The notes beneath the pieces were generated by a model that was not told the DNA's origin, did not search any database, and saw nothing but the letters and a program-made list of their open reading frames with translations. Below, piece after piece: positions 8,124-15,642 of a stretch of DNA of 64,000 bases. How positions within the stretch are numbered: the first letter of the stretch is position 1; each line of letters starts with the position of its first letter. The stretch is from Acidimicrobiaceae bacterium (GTDB taxonomy: Bacteria; Actinomycetota; Acidimicrobiia; Acidimicrobiales; RAAP-2), in contig PKWY01000046.1 of assembly GCA_003132205.1 (NCBI GenBank), forward strand, positions 1,121-65,120. The letters are read 5' to 3'. The position numbers and the translations under genes were made by a program.

Positions 8124-8129
8124 TACTAT
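8124..8129 (+). promoter_or_regulatory. -10 element (TACTAT), leaderless promoter of the puuD-like gene
   Basis: TACTAT, then ggcaac (6 nt), then ATG 8136. No Shine-Dalgarno precedes the gene. Confidence 0.55.
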
Positions 8130-8135
8130 GGCAAC

Positions 8136-8864
8136 ATGGCGAAACCCCTAATCGGCATTTCCGGGCGCAGATTGCCGGCGACGATGCTGGGGACGCACCT
8201 GCCGGCCGCCATGAACTCGCTGCGCTTCGACCTGCACTTCTCGGACTATCCGAAGTCGATCGCCGCCGCCGGGGGACTGCCGGTCGAGCTCGCCCGCGAC
8301 GCCGACGTCGACGGTATCATCGAGCGCCTGGACGGGTTGGTGCTGAGCGGGGGAGCGGACCTCGATCCTTCGCTCTACGGCCGTGAGTCCCATCCCAATC
8401 TCGGATCGCTCGAGCGCGAGCGTGACGAGTGGGAACTGGCGCTGCTGATGGCGGCGCGCAAGAGCGACATGCCGGTCCTGGCGATCTGCCGCGGGTTCCA
8501 ACTGGTGAACGTGGCCTTCGGCGGCACGCTGCATCAGCACGTCGAACTCGAAGAGGGCGCGGGGCACCCTCAGTGGGACGTCGACGGTCGCACCGCGACC
8601 CACGAAGTGGAGGTCCTCGCCGGCACGCTGACCTCGAAGATCCTGCCTTCGCAGTGGCCGGTGAACTCACTTCACCACCAGACGGTCGACACGGTCGGTG
8701 AGGGCCTGACCATTTCTGCCACCGCGCCCGACGGTGTGGTCGAGGGGCTCGAGACCCCCGACGGGAACCTGCTCGCGGTCCAGTGGCACCCTGAACTTCT
8801 TGCGGCACCCGACCCGACTTTTCTTTGGCTGGTGCGCGAAGCCGGCATTCGTCTCAGCCAATGA
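8136..8864 (+). CDS. Class I glutamine amidotransferase-like gamma-glutamyl hydrolase (peptidase C26, PuuD-like)
   Basis: The 242-aa enzyme has the C26 pattern: LDGLVLSGGADLDPSLYG near 65-82, the nucleophile Cys118 in AICRGFQ, GGTLHQ, and the His218/Glu220 pair in VQWHPE. Such proteins hydrolyse gamma-glutamyl amides; the best-known is PuuD, acting on gamma-glutamyl-GABA. ATG 8136 is likely a leaderless start. With the GS-like ligase this gives a make-and-break pair for gamma-glutamyl intermediates, as in putrescine or aniline-type pathways. The acyl acceptor is unknown. Confidence 0.88.
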   Translation: MAKPLIGISGRRLPATMLGTHLPAAMNSLRFDLHFSDYPKSIAAAGGLPVELARDADVDGIIERLDGLVLSGGADLDPSLYGRESHPNLGSLERERDEWELALLMAARKSDMPVLAICRGFQLVNVAFGGTLHQHVELEEGAGHPQWDVDGRTATHEVEVLAGTLTSKILPSQWPVNSLHHQTVDTVGEGLTISATAPDGVVEGLETPDGNLLAVQWHPELLAAPDPTFLWLVREAGIRLSQ

Positions 8865-8865
8865 C

Positions 8866-8894
8866 TTGACTTGGTTCGTTTGACCCCGTACGGT
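8866..8894 (+). promoter_or_regulatory. Promoter of the APC permease (TTGACT-17-TACGGT)
   Basis: TTGACT at 8866-8871, a 17-nt spacer and TACGGT at 8889-8894 form a good sigma70-type promoter. A degenerate copy of the island operator lies within the spacer and -10. Confidence 0.6.
8877..8892. promoter_or_regulatory. Degenerate palindromic operator, copy 3 (permease promoter)
   Basis: CGTTTG-ACCC-CGTACG: the left arm is identical to the other copies, the right arm matches CAAACG at 4 of 6 positions. It overlaps the spacer and -10 of the promoter, a typical repressor position. Confidence 0.4.
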
Positions 8895-8946
8895 TTCGCA
8901 ACGGCTGAAGCCAGCCAGAGCGGGTCAAATCCAAATCGGGGGGAAA

Positions 8947-10425
8947 ATGACTGGTAGTAAAACGGCCAAGACGTCGCTGGGCGGCAAGCGAAAGCTGACG
9001 CTGATTGACACGATCGCGCAGTCAGTGGGACTGATGGGGCCAGTGTTCTCGATCGCGTTCCTCGTGCCGCTGCTCGTCGGTCTCAACGCGTCGGGTAACG
9101 GCGCCGGCGGTGCGGCGTCGCTCGCGGTGATCATCGCCGCCGTGGGCGTGCTCGGACTCGGGTGGATCGTGGCGGAGTACACGCGCAAGATCCAGGCCGC
9201 CGGGTCGCTCTATGACTACGTGACCGACGGCCTCGGCAGTCGGGTCGGAACGGCCGCGGGATGGCTCTACTACACGGGCATCCTGGCCCTGGGCGCGGGA
9301 ATCCTGCCGATGATCGGCGGGACGATCCACGACACGTTGCTGGCGGAGTTCAACGTGGCGCCGTTCTCCTACCTCGTGTGGGACATCCTGCTCTTCGCGC
9401 TCGTCGCGATCGTCATGTTCTTCGGCGTCGTGCTCTCGACGCGCATGCAGCTGACGCTGGCCATGATCTCGATCACGGTCGTGCTGGTCTTTTCGATCGT
9501 CGTCATCGTCAAGAGCGGCGGCGTGCACCACCTGGCGACCGGATTCTCGCCCCACAGTTCACCCACCGACTGGAAGGGGATCCTCTTCGGCGTGCTCTAC
9601 GGCGTGCTCTTGTTCACTGGATTCGAGACTTCGGCCAACCTGGGAGAGGAGACCGAGAATCCTCAGCACAACATCCCACGGGCGGTGCTGATCTCGGTGC
9701 TCGCGATCGCCGGCTTCTACGTCATCGGCACGTACGCCCAGGTGTCGGGTTACCACTTCAGCATGAACCTGCTGGGCAAGAACTCGGGCGCTCCCTTGTT
9801 CGGCCTCGCGGGTCCGGCGTCGGCCGGGGGATACGCCTCGGTGTGGATACGTCGCCTCGTGGAGCTCGTCGTGATTTTCGACATGATCGCGGTCCTCATC
9901 GGGTGTGCCGTCTCGGCGTCGCGCGGTATCTTCGCGCTCTCGCGCGACCGTCGACTGCCCTCGGCGTTGAAGAAGATCTCTCGTCACGGCACGCCCACCG
10001 GCGCGAGCAACATCGTGATCGGGATCTACGCCGTCGTGATCGCGCTCGTGACCTGGACGACGGTGTTCGCGTTGCCCGGCGGCACGCCGGAGTACGCGTC
10101 GATGTTCGTGTGGATGTCGACCTACGGCGGGTTCGCGATCGCCGCCATCTATCTGCTGATCTCGGTGGGGGCGCTGCGCGGTCTGCGCAGCGTCGGCAAG
10201 ACCTGGCAGCTCTACTCGGCCAGCACGGTCGGGGGAGTGGTGACCGCCGCGGCGATCTTCGGCGCGATCTACAAGGTGACCGCACCCACCGTCTACGCGC
10301 CCTATACGGCGGTCGTGATCCTCGTGGTCGGTCTGGTGGCGGCGGGGATGATGCCCGAGGCGCCGACCGGGACGGCGGACTTCACCGGCCTGGCTGAGGC
10401 CGAGGAGGGTCCGATCAAGATCTGA
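8947..10425 (+). CDS. APC-superfamily amino acid/amine permease
   Basis: The 492-aa protein has about twelve hydrophobic helices starting near residue 22 and the APC signature around LFTGFETSANLGEETENPQHNIPRA in the middle (consensus family segment: a Gly-Phe-Glu stretch followed by acidic residues and PRA). Members import amino acids or amines by proton symport or exchange. ATG 8947 follows GGGGGAAA. It is transcribed from its own promoter at 8866-8894 and shares the island operator motif. Its position directly after the PuuD-like gene makes it the likely importer of the substrate. Confidence 0.92.
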   Translation: MTGSKTAKTSLGGKRKLTLIDTIAQSVGLMGPVFSIAFLVPLLVGLNASGNGAGGAASLAVIIAAVGVLGLGWIVAEYTRKIQAAGSLYDYVTDGLGSRVGTAAGWLYYTGILALGAGILPMIGGTIHDTLLAEFNVAPFSYLVWDILLFALVAIVMFFGVVLSTRMQLTLAMISITVVLVFSIVVIVKSGGVHHLATGFSPHSSPTDWKGILFGVLYGVLLFTGFETSANLGEETENPQHNIPRAVLISVLAIAGFYVIGTYAQVSGYHFSMNLLGKNSGAPLFGLAGPASAGGYASVWIRRLVELVVIFDMIAVLIGCAVSASRGIFALSRDRRLPSALKKISRHGTPTGASNIVIGIYAVVIALVTWTTVFALPGGTPEYASMFVWMSTYGGFAIAAIYLLISVGALRGLRSVGKTWQLYSASTVGGVVTAAAIFGAIYKVTAPTVYAPYTAVVILVVGLVAAGMMPEAPTGTADFTGLAEAEEGPIKI

Positions 10426-10439
10426 GAGTGCGCGATCCT

Positions 10440-10461
10440 GAGCCCAACCCGGGTTGGGCTC
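10440..10461. terminator. Bidirectional hairpin terminator between permease and crcB genes
   Basis: GAGCCCAACCC and GGGTTGGGCTC form a perfect 22-bp palindrome (about 8 bp stem with a CCCGGG loop) between convergent genes. No U-tract follows. Confidence 0.55.
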
Positions 10462-10473
10462 GTCGCAGAGATG

Positions 10474-10833
10474 TCAGTGGGCGAGTCCCATGCCGATCGC
10501 GAACGCTGCGCCACACAGCAGCGGGGTAGTGACCACCAGGGCGACCGAGTAGCCGACGTGGTGTTCGCGTTGGAGCAGGGCGGGGATGGCCATTGCCGAA
10601 GAGAACGTGGTCAATCCCCCGCAGAAACCCGTGATTACAATTTCATGAAGATGCAGATCGCCATTTCCGATCAGTCGGTACGCCGCCCAGCCGGCGAGTG
10701 CGCTGCCCACCGTGTTGGCGGCCACCGTCGCCCATGGGCGCAGCGTCGGATGGTGGCGACGCACCACGTACTCCGAGACGAACCTCACGACGCACCCGAG
10801 CGCGCCGAAGATTGCGATGAGTAGCAGGGTCAC
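10474..10833 (-). CDS. crcB: Fluoride ion channel CrcB/Fluc, second subunit
   Basis: The 119-aa membrane protein has four helices and the Fluc hallmarks: GALGCVVRF at the N-terminus, an Asn-containing NTVGS in helix 2, and GFCGGLTTFSSA in helix 3 with the Phe-box and TM3 break. Fluc channels export fluoride as dual-topology dimers. The GTG start at 10833 overlaps the stop of the upstream crcB as GTGA, so the two subunits are translationally coupled and probably form a heterodimer. The longer reading frame to 11187 overlaps the first crcB and is rejected. Confidence 0.88.
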   Translation of the reverse strand: MTLLLIAIFGALGCVVRFVSEYVVRRHHPTLRPWATVAANTVGSALAGWAAYRLIGNGDLHLHEIVITGFCGGLTTFSSAMAIPALLQREHHVGYSVALVVTTPLLCGAAFAIGMGLAH

Positions 10834-11246
10834 CTCGTGCGCCGCCGCAGCCCGAGCCACCCGGCGAACACGCCGCTCAGGATCGCCATTAGGGCCATGA
10901 AAATGCTCCCGAGTACTGAGACATGCCAGATGGCCGCCAGGTCGACGAAAAGGCTCGAATAGGACGTGAAGCCACCGAAAAGACCTGTGATCAGGAGAAG
11001 TCGCGTCACGTCGTTGGGATCGTGGTGGCGCAGCGGCCCGCGCAGCAGCTTCGTGGCGGCGTAGGCGCCGACGACATTGATCGCGAGCAGGACCCAGGGA
11101 ATTCGTGAGACCCAATCGGACCCTATGGCTTGTGGCTCGAGCTTGAGGAGCAGATCGCGCGCGATTGTGCCGGCCGCACCGCCGCACGCAACGACGAGTA
11201 GTGCGAGCGCCAAACGCTTGGGACTGAGAGTTGTGTGGGCGCGCAT
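10830..11246 (-). CDS. crcB: Fluoride ion channel CrcB/Fluc, first subunit
   Basis: The 138-aa paralogue has the same four-helix layout with GGAAGTIARD, NVVGAYAAT and GLFGGFTSYSS. It has a charged N-terminal tail (MRAHTTLSPKR) and a C-terminal RRRTR, consistent with positive-inside asymmetry that would fix its orientation in a heterodimer. A TAGTTT hexamer lies 10 nt before the ATG, so the leader would be only a few nucleotides. I looked for a fluoride riboswitch upstream and did not recognise one. Confidence 0.88.
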   Translation of the reverse strand: MRAHTTLSPKRLALALLVVACGGAAGTIARDLLLKLEPQAIGSDWVSRIPWVLLAINVVGAYAATKLLRGPLRHHDPNDVTRLLLITGLFGGFTSYSSLFVDLAAIWHVSVLGSIFMALMAILSGVFAGWLGLRRRTR

Positions 11247-11390
11247 CGGTACTTCAAAACTACTGGAGTGATCCTGGAGGAAGAAGAGTGGGGAGAGGGC
11301 CGCGAGACGTCTGATCCTAAGGGTTCGGAATCATCCCTGTTTGACTTTACATAACGTACATTATCGGCGGCACCTACGCCAACCGCTAAG

Positions 11391-11396
11391 TATAAT
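11391..11396 (+). promoter_or_regulatory. -10 element (perfect TATAAT), leaderless promoter of the secreted protein gene
   Basis: TATAAT, 6 nt, ATG 11403. The best -10 match in the window. Confidence 0.6.
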
Positions 11397-11402
11397 GCCT
11401 AT

Positions 11403-11816
11403 ATGCGTCGGACTCTCTGTGCTGCTCTCTTGGCAGTGTCATTCATCGGTTTTTTTGGCGTTCCTGCCGGGGCCATGTTGATTCCGTCAGTTTCGTCCGG
11501 GCAGTCAGCCATCAACCTTTCCTTCGATTACAGCGACAATTCGAGCGCCGCCACTTCGAGCAACGGTCCATTCAACATTATCGTCGACGTGCTCCCCGGC
11601 CATATTGCGGGCGCCATACGGATCATCGCCGTGTCGCCGGACGGCTCGGGCGTCTCGAACCTCGTCTGCAGTTACCAAGAGATCAAGAAGTTCCAGGTGG
11701 AATGCCCTTTCAACTTCACCACCGATGGCGTCTGGTCGATCCGCGCTCAGATGGTCGATGACGATCGCTCCAACGTTCTTGCCACGGCCGTGACGAATCT
11801 GCGCGTCGCCAACTGA
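11403..11816 (+). CDS. Secreted protein of unknown function
   Basis: The 137-aa product begins with a Sec signal peptide (basic MRR, hydrophobic residues about 5-22, likely cleavage after VPAGA near residue 24). The mature part of about 113 residues is rich in Ser, Val and Asn and predicted to be beta-strand heavy, with two cysteines (in NLVCSYQE and VECPFNF) that could form one disulfide. It looks like a single Ig-like or beta-sandwich extracellular domain, but I do not recognise the family. It is expressed from a strong leaderless TATAAT promoter. A 58-codon ORF follows 2 nt after its stop. Confidence 0.75.
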   Translation: MRRTLCAALLAVSFIGFFGVPAGAMLIPSVSSGQSAINLSFDYSDNSSAATSSNGPFNIIVDVLPGHIAGAIRIIAVSPDGSGVSNLVCSYQEIKKFQVECPFNFTTDGVWSIRAQMVDDDRSNVLATAVTNLRVAN

Positions 11817-11818
11817 CC

Positions 11819-11995
11819 GTGACCCCCGCTGGTCCGGTCCAATTCCGGGTCCTGTGGGGTGACCCCTTCAAGGGTCTGACCCAGGAGGTCGTCCTGGCCC
11901 ACGATGTCGATGAAGCCCTCGTGACGGCCCGCGAGCTGCGACCGGACCTGCCTCGACCCCGCACCGCCTACCTGGTGGCCGAGACCGGCGCCTAG
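11819..11995 (+). CDS. Possible small protein (58 aa)
   Basis: A GTG-initiated ORF starts 2 nt after the stop of the secreted protein gene and ends at TAG 11995, just before the SDR gene. The product (VTPAGPVQFRVLWGDPFK... ending LVAETGA) has mixed composition and strongly GC-rich third positions, as in the real genes around it. No Shine-Dalgarno is visible, no family is recognised, and the opposite strand also has an open frame. It could be chance. Confidence 0.35.
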   Translation: MTPAGPVQFRVLWGDPFKGLTQEVVLAHDVDEALVTARELRPDLPRPRTAYLVAETGA

Positions 11996-12003
11996 CCCTG
12001 TTC

Positions 12004-12009
12004 TACACT
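12004..12009 (+). promoter_or_regulatory. -10 element (TACACT), leaderless promoter of the SDR gene
   Basis: TACACT, tcagct (6 nt), ATG 12016. Confidence 0.5.
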
Positions 12010-12015
12010 TCAGCT

Positions 12016-12783
12016 ATGAATCCACTCTTTGACGTCTCAGGCAAGGTCGTACTCGTCACTGGCGGCAGCCGAGGCATCGGCGAGATGATCGCGCGAGGCT
12101 TCATCGACGCCGGCGCGAAGGTCTATATCTCGTCTCGCAAGGCCGACGCGTGCGATTCGTTGGCGGCCGAACTCTCCAGGAACGGGGAGTGCATATCGTT
12201 GCCCGCCGACCTCTCGAGCGAAGCGGAGTGCCGTCGCCTCGCTGGCGAAGTCGCCTCGCGTGAGACCCGTCTCGACGTGCTGGTCAACAACGCCGGGGCG
12301 ACGTGGGGTGCGCCCATGGCCGACTACGACGAGGCCGCCTTCGAGCGGGTCCTGGCGCTCAACGTGAAGGCGGTCTTTCACGTGACCAAGTTCCTGCGGC
12401 CCCTGCTCGAGGCGTCCGGCACCCCCGAGAACCCGGCACGGGTCATCAACATCGGTTCCATCGACGGTCTGCACGTGCCGGCCCTCGAGACCTACGCCTA
12501 CTCGGCCTCCAAGGCCGCCGTGCACCAGCTGACGCGCCACCTCGCCAAGTTCATGGCGCCCGACGTCACCGTGAACGCAATCGCCCCCGGTCCCTTCGAG
12601 TCCAAGATGATGCGAGCCACCCTGGAGGCGTTCGGCGAGCAAATCGCCGCCAGCGCGCCCTTGAAGAGGATCGGTCGGCCCTCGGACATGGCCGGGGCGG
12701 CCATATTCCTCGCCTCCCCCGCCGCGAGTTACATCACCGGCGTCGTGCTCCCCGTCGACGGGGGCATCTCGACGCTGAATTAG
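12016..12783 (+). CDS. Short-chain dehydrogenase/reductase
   Basis: The 255-aa classical SDR has TGGSRGIG at residues 15-22 for the NAD(P) Rossmann fold, NNAG near 93, the active-site YSASK motif near 161, and the C-terminal GVVLPVDGG. The sequence resembles 3-oxoacyl-ACP reductase-like or gluconate dehydrogenase-like SDRs; the substrate cannot be read from sequence. SRK in the second strand region (ISSRKAD) suggests NADPH preference. It overlaps the convergent htrA gene by 4 bp. Confidence 0.9.
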   Translation: MNPLFDVSGKVVLVTGGSRGIGEMIARGFIDAGAKVYISSRKADACDSLAAELSRNGECISLPADLSSEAECRRLAGEVASRETRLDVLVNNAGATWGAPMADYDEAAFERVLALNVKAVFHVTKFLRPLLEASGTPENPARVINIGSIDGLHVPALETYAYSASKAAVHQLTRHLAKFMAPDVTVNAIAPGPFESKMMRATLEAFGEQIAASAPLKRIGRPSDMAGAAIFLASPAASYITGVVLPVDGGISTLN

Positions 12784-14138
12784 CTCGCGGGCTGAGTGCC
12801 GAGCGTGATGTGCAGGGTGAGGCGCTTCGTGCCGCGCACGACCTTCAGGGTGATCCGGTCGCCCGGGTGTAGGCCCGAGAGCACGCTCGTGAGGTCCTGG
12901 GCACCGTTGATGGTCGTGGCGTTGATGCCGATGATGATATCGCCCTGCTTGACGCCGCCTGACGCCGCGCCCGTTCCCGCGATCACGCTCATCACCACCG
13001 CGCCCGTGGAGATGCTGAAGCGGTACTCCGCCTGCACCGTTGGAGTGTTCGACATGATCTCGACACCGATGAAGGCGTGGTGGTTCACCACGCTCTCGCC
13101 GGCCATCAGCGACTTGAGGAGCGACTGTATCGTCGCGGCTGGGATGGCGAAGCCGATGTTCTGAGCGCTCGTGCCGTCGGGCAAGGTCCCCGCGACGGCG
13201 GTGTTCATTCCGATTACGTCACCTTCGGAGTCGAGCAGTGGTCCACCGGAGTTGCCGGGGTTGATCGCGGCGTCGGTTTGGATCATGTTGTTGAGGGTCT
13301 CGGTGGTGCTGGCCGTGCCGGCCGTCACGGTGCGTCCCAGCGCCGAGACAATCCCCTGGGTCACGGTCGGAGTGCCGGCGGCGAGGCCGAGCGCGTTTCC
13401 AATCGCGACCACGGCGTCACCCGCTTCGAGCGCGTTCGAGTTCCCGAATGTGATCGTGGGCAGTCCCGACGCACCGTTGATTCGAATGAGGGAGACGTCG
13501 TCGATGGGATTAGTGCCGATCAGCGTAGCCGGGAGGCTCTTAGTGGACCCCGAGCGAGTCACGGTGATCGTGCCTCCTCCGACCGCCGCGGCGATCACGT
13601 GGTTATTGGTGATCACGAGCCCGCTCTTGGTGATGATCATGCCGGTGCCCTGGTCTTCAGATCCCCCACCCGTGACGTCAATCGAGACGACCGACGGAAG
13701 GAGCCTATGGACCAGGGTCGGGATGCTCATCCCGCTAGGCAGGACCGCCGCGCCCGGTGAGTTGGTGACGGCGTTGATCGTCACGCCGCCGGGACCGCCC
13801 GAGGAGGGTGCTGCGTAGTGACCGGCGAGACCGCCGACCAGGGCCGCCACCAAGAGCAAAGAAATACGCCCAGACCAAGGAATACGTGACGTTCGGCCTT
13901 GCGAGGACAGCGGCGCCGCGTCCGCCAGCGCTGCGGCTCCGCCACGCTGAAGGTACGGTTCCGGCTCGGGCGCTCGAGCACTCCCCTGTTCGCCATCCCC
14001 AAGGTGAGGGGCCGGGCTCGTGGCGGAGTGGTCGCTGCTCAAAGCGTCGGGCGCGCGGACCTCTTCGCTCGGCGAGCGAACTTCGGCGGATTCGACTTCG
14101 GGCGTGCCCTCTGGGCTCTCGGTGGGGAAATCACTCAC
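12780..14138 (-). CDS. htrA: Membrane-anchored HtrA/DegP-type serine protease with PDZ domain
   Basis: The 452-aa protein has a disordered, acidic cytoplasmic N-terminus of about 90 residues, one membrane helix at about 91-109, a trypsin-like domain with the triad in TNNHV (His), DDVSLIRI (Asp) and NPGNSGGPL (Ser), and a C-terminal PDZ domain ending in LHPGDRITLKVVRG. It is expected to degrade misfolded proteins outside the membrane. The start is GTG 14138: TATCAT lies exactly 6 nt upstream, and the alternative TTG 14159 lies upstream of that -10. It is convergent with the SDR and divergent from the gene at 14224. Confidence 0.92.
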   Translation of the reverse strand: MSDFPTESPEGTPEVESAEVRSPSEEVRAPDALSSDHSATSPAPHLGDGEQGSARAPEPEPYLQRGGAAALADAAPLSSQGRTSRIPWSGRISLLLVAALVGGLAGHYAAPSSGGPGGVTINAVTNSPGAAVLPSGMSIPTLVHRLLPSVVSIDVTGGGSEDQGTGMIITKSGLVITNNHVIAAAVGGGTITVTRSGSTKSLPATLIGTNPIDDVSLIRINGASGLPTITFGNSNALEAGDAVVAIGNALGLAAGTPTVTQGIVSALGRTVTAGTASTTETLNNMIQTDAAINPGNSGGPLLDSEGDVIGMNTAVAGTLPDGTSAQNIGFAIPAATIQSLLKSLMAGESVVNHHAFIGVEIMSNTPTVQAEYRFSISTGAVVMSVIAGTGAASGGVKQGDIIIGINATTINGAQDLTSVLSGLHPGDRITLKVVRGTKRLTLHITLGTQPAS

Positions 14139-14144
14139 GGCGAC

Positions 14145-14150
14145 ATGATA
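14145..14150 (-). promoter_or_regulatory. -10 element (TATCAT), leaderless promoter of htrA
   Basis: TATCAT, gtcgcc (6 nt), GTG 14138 on the minus strand. This decides the htrA start. Confidence 0.55.
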
Positions 14151-14209
14151 GGTGCCCAACGTAAATTTGACCTAAATCTGCCTAATAATTTTGGCCGTAG
14201 CGCAGCGAC

Positions 14210-14215
14210 TAGATT
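14210..14215 (+). promoter_or_regulatory. -10 element (TAGATT) of the repeat-rich protein gene
   Basis: TAGATT, 8 nt, ATG 14224; near-leaderless. Confidence 0.4.
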
Positions 14216-14223
14216 GGAACCCT

Positions 14224-15642
14224 ATGTCTCGCCGAATTGAGATCGAAATCACTAGCTTGCAGGGCGACGTCGCTACGTGGCGCGCCGCGGGCGCGAAGCT
14301 CCCCAAAGGAGTGCTCAGCGCATCCTTGGTACCGGGAGGTCCCGTCGTTGGCAACGTGTACCGGGCCGACATCGAGCAGATGATGGAGGGAATCGAGATC
14401 CTTTCGGTGATGGCTCCCAAGACCGCCTCCCCCCTCGACCCCCGTCACGAGCGCCTCGAGCTGATCCCGAGCGCGAAGACCGGACCGGACGTGATCGTTA
14501 CCTACGCCCCCAAGGGTCGAGGAGGCGCGCGTCGCGACGGCGAGCGACGCGAGGGTGAGGGCCGCCGTGACGGCGCCAAGCGCCCCTCGAGCCGTCCGAC
14601 TTCCAAGGACCGCCCCGCGTCGGCGGAGCGACCCGACCGCGCGCCACGCGCCGAAGGCTCGGAGCGTGGACCTCGCACTGAAGGCAGCGAGCGCGGACCG
14701 CGTCCCGAGCGCAGCGAGCGCGGACCGCGTCCAGAACGCACCGAGCGAGGCCCACGAAGTGAGAGCACCGGACGTGGGGGCCCTCGCGTCGAGAGTGGTC
14801 GCGGCGGACCTCGCAGCGAGCACGCCGGCCGCACCGGTCGACCGGGCCGAGGCGAGCGCCCGAGTGGTCCCGTCCAACCGCCGATGACGACGACGCACCG
14901 AAACGCTCTCCTCGCAACCCTTTCCCCTGAGCAGCTTCCCGTAGCCGAGCAGTTGCTGCGCGGCGGCATGCCGGCCGTTCGCGCGGCGGTCGCTGAGCAG
15001 AACAAGAACGCCACCGCTCAAGGTCGCACGACCATCGACCCGGCGACCATCGACCGGATCGCGGAGGACCTGCTCGGCAGGACCACTCTCGCGCTCTGGA
15101 AGGACCGTGCCTCCGGCGCCGTCGGTGCCGGCAAGGAACTGCGACTCCGGGACCTGCGCGCGGTCGTGACTTCGGCCAAGACCGTCTCGTTGGACGAGGA
15201 GTCTCGCGCCCAACTGAAGGAACTTCAGGCCGCGCTGAGCGTGCGTCTGGAAGCGCTGCGGGTCCAGTGGACCGAGCGCCTCGAGACCGCCATTACTTCT
15301 AAGAACGTTCCCGAGGCCCTTCGTCTGGTCGCGAGCCCGCCGGACATGTCGACGCGCGTCAGCGGTGAGACGGCGACCAGGGTCGTGGCATTGACATCCG
15401 AGGCCCTCACGAGCGAGCAGGATGTTGCTCGGTGGAAGGAAATCGTGAACCTGGCGGTCGACACGTCGATCCGTCGCAACGTGAAGCCGCAGGGCATCCC
15501 GGCCGACGAGTCCTGCAAGGCCCTCGCAATCAAGAACGCGGGAGCGATACCTGAACTAGCCAAGCTGCTGGGCATGAAAGTGCCACCCCCGCCGCCACTG
15601 ACGCGTCCAGCGCGCCGCGTGGTTACTCGCCGCGCATCGTAA
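14224..15642 (+). CDS. Repeat-containing basic protein of unknown function
   Basis: The 472-aa protein has three parts. Residues 1-95 form a compact, probably beta-rich domain (MSRRIEIEITSLQGDVATW, later ADIEQMMEGIEIL). Residues about 96-220 are a low-complexity Arg/Gly/Glu/Pro linker with near-repeats of SERGPRPE and later RGGPR units. Residues about 222-460 are helical, with LSPEQLPVAEQLL and long charged helices, ending in a poly-proline and basic tail (PPPPPLTRPARR). RGG-like linkers often bind RNA, so an RNA-associated role is possible, but I recognise no family. The ATG at 14224 sits 8 nt after a -10; the earlier in-frame starts lack support. Its end overlaps the convergent GNAT gene by 20 bp. 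Confidence 0.85.
   Translation: MSRRIEIEITSLQGDVATWRAAGAKLPKGVLSASLVPGGPVVGNVYRADIEQMMEGIEILSVMAPKTASPLDPRHERLELIPSAKTGPDVIVTYAPKGRGGARRDGERREGEGRRDGAKRPSSRPTSKDRPASAERPDRAPRAEGSERGPRTEGSERGPRPERSERGPRPERTERGPRSESTGRGGPRVESGRGGPRSEHAGRTGRPGRGERPSGPVQPPMTTTHRNALLATLSPEQLPVAEQLLRGGMPAVRAAVAEQNKNATAQGRTTIDPATIDRIAEDLLGRTTLALWKDRASGAVGAGKELRLRDLRAVVTSAKTVSLDEESRAQLKELQAALSVRLEALRVQWTERLETAITSKNVPEALRLVASPPDMSTRVSGETATRVVALTSEALTSEQDVARWKEIVNLAVDTSIRRNVKPQGIPADESCKALAIKNAGAIPELAKLLGMKVPPPPPLTRPARRVVTRRAS
14660..14830 (+). repeat. In-frame tandem-like coding repeat (SERGPR units)
   Basis: Degenerate copies of a unit coding for [GRT]-[ST]-E-R-G-P-R-[PTS]-E recur about every 27-30 bp, with identical blocks such as gagcgcggaccgcgtcc seen twice, then shift into RGGPR units. 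They make the flexible linker of the 472-aa protein. Confidence 0.7.

Noticed and set aside
11247-11402. Possible fluoride riboswitch upstream of the crcB pair
   Set aside because: I searched for the conserved riboswitch core and pseudoknot and could not find it; the leader appears only a few nucleotides long.
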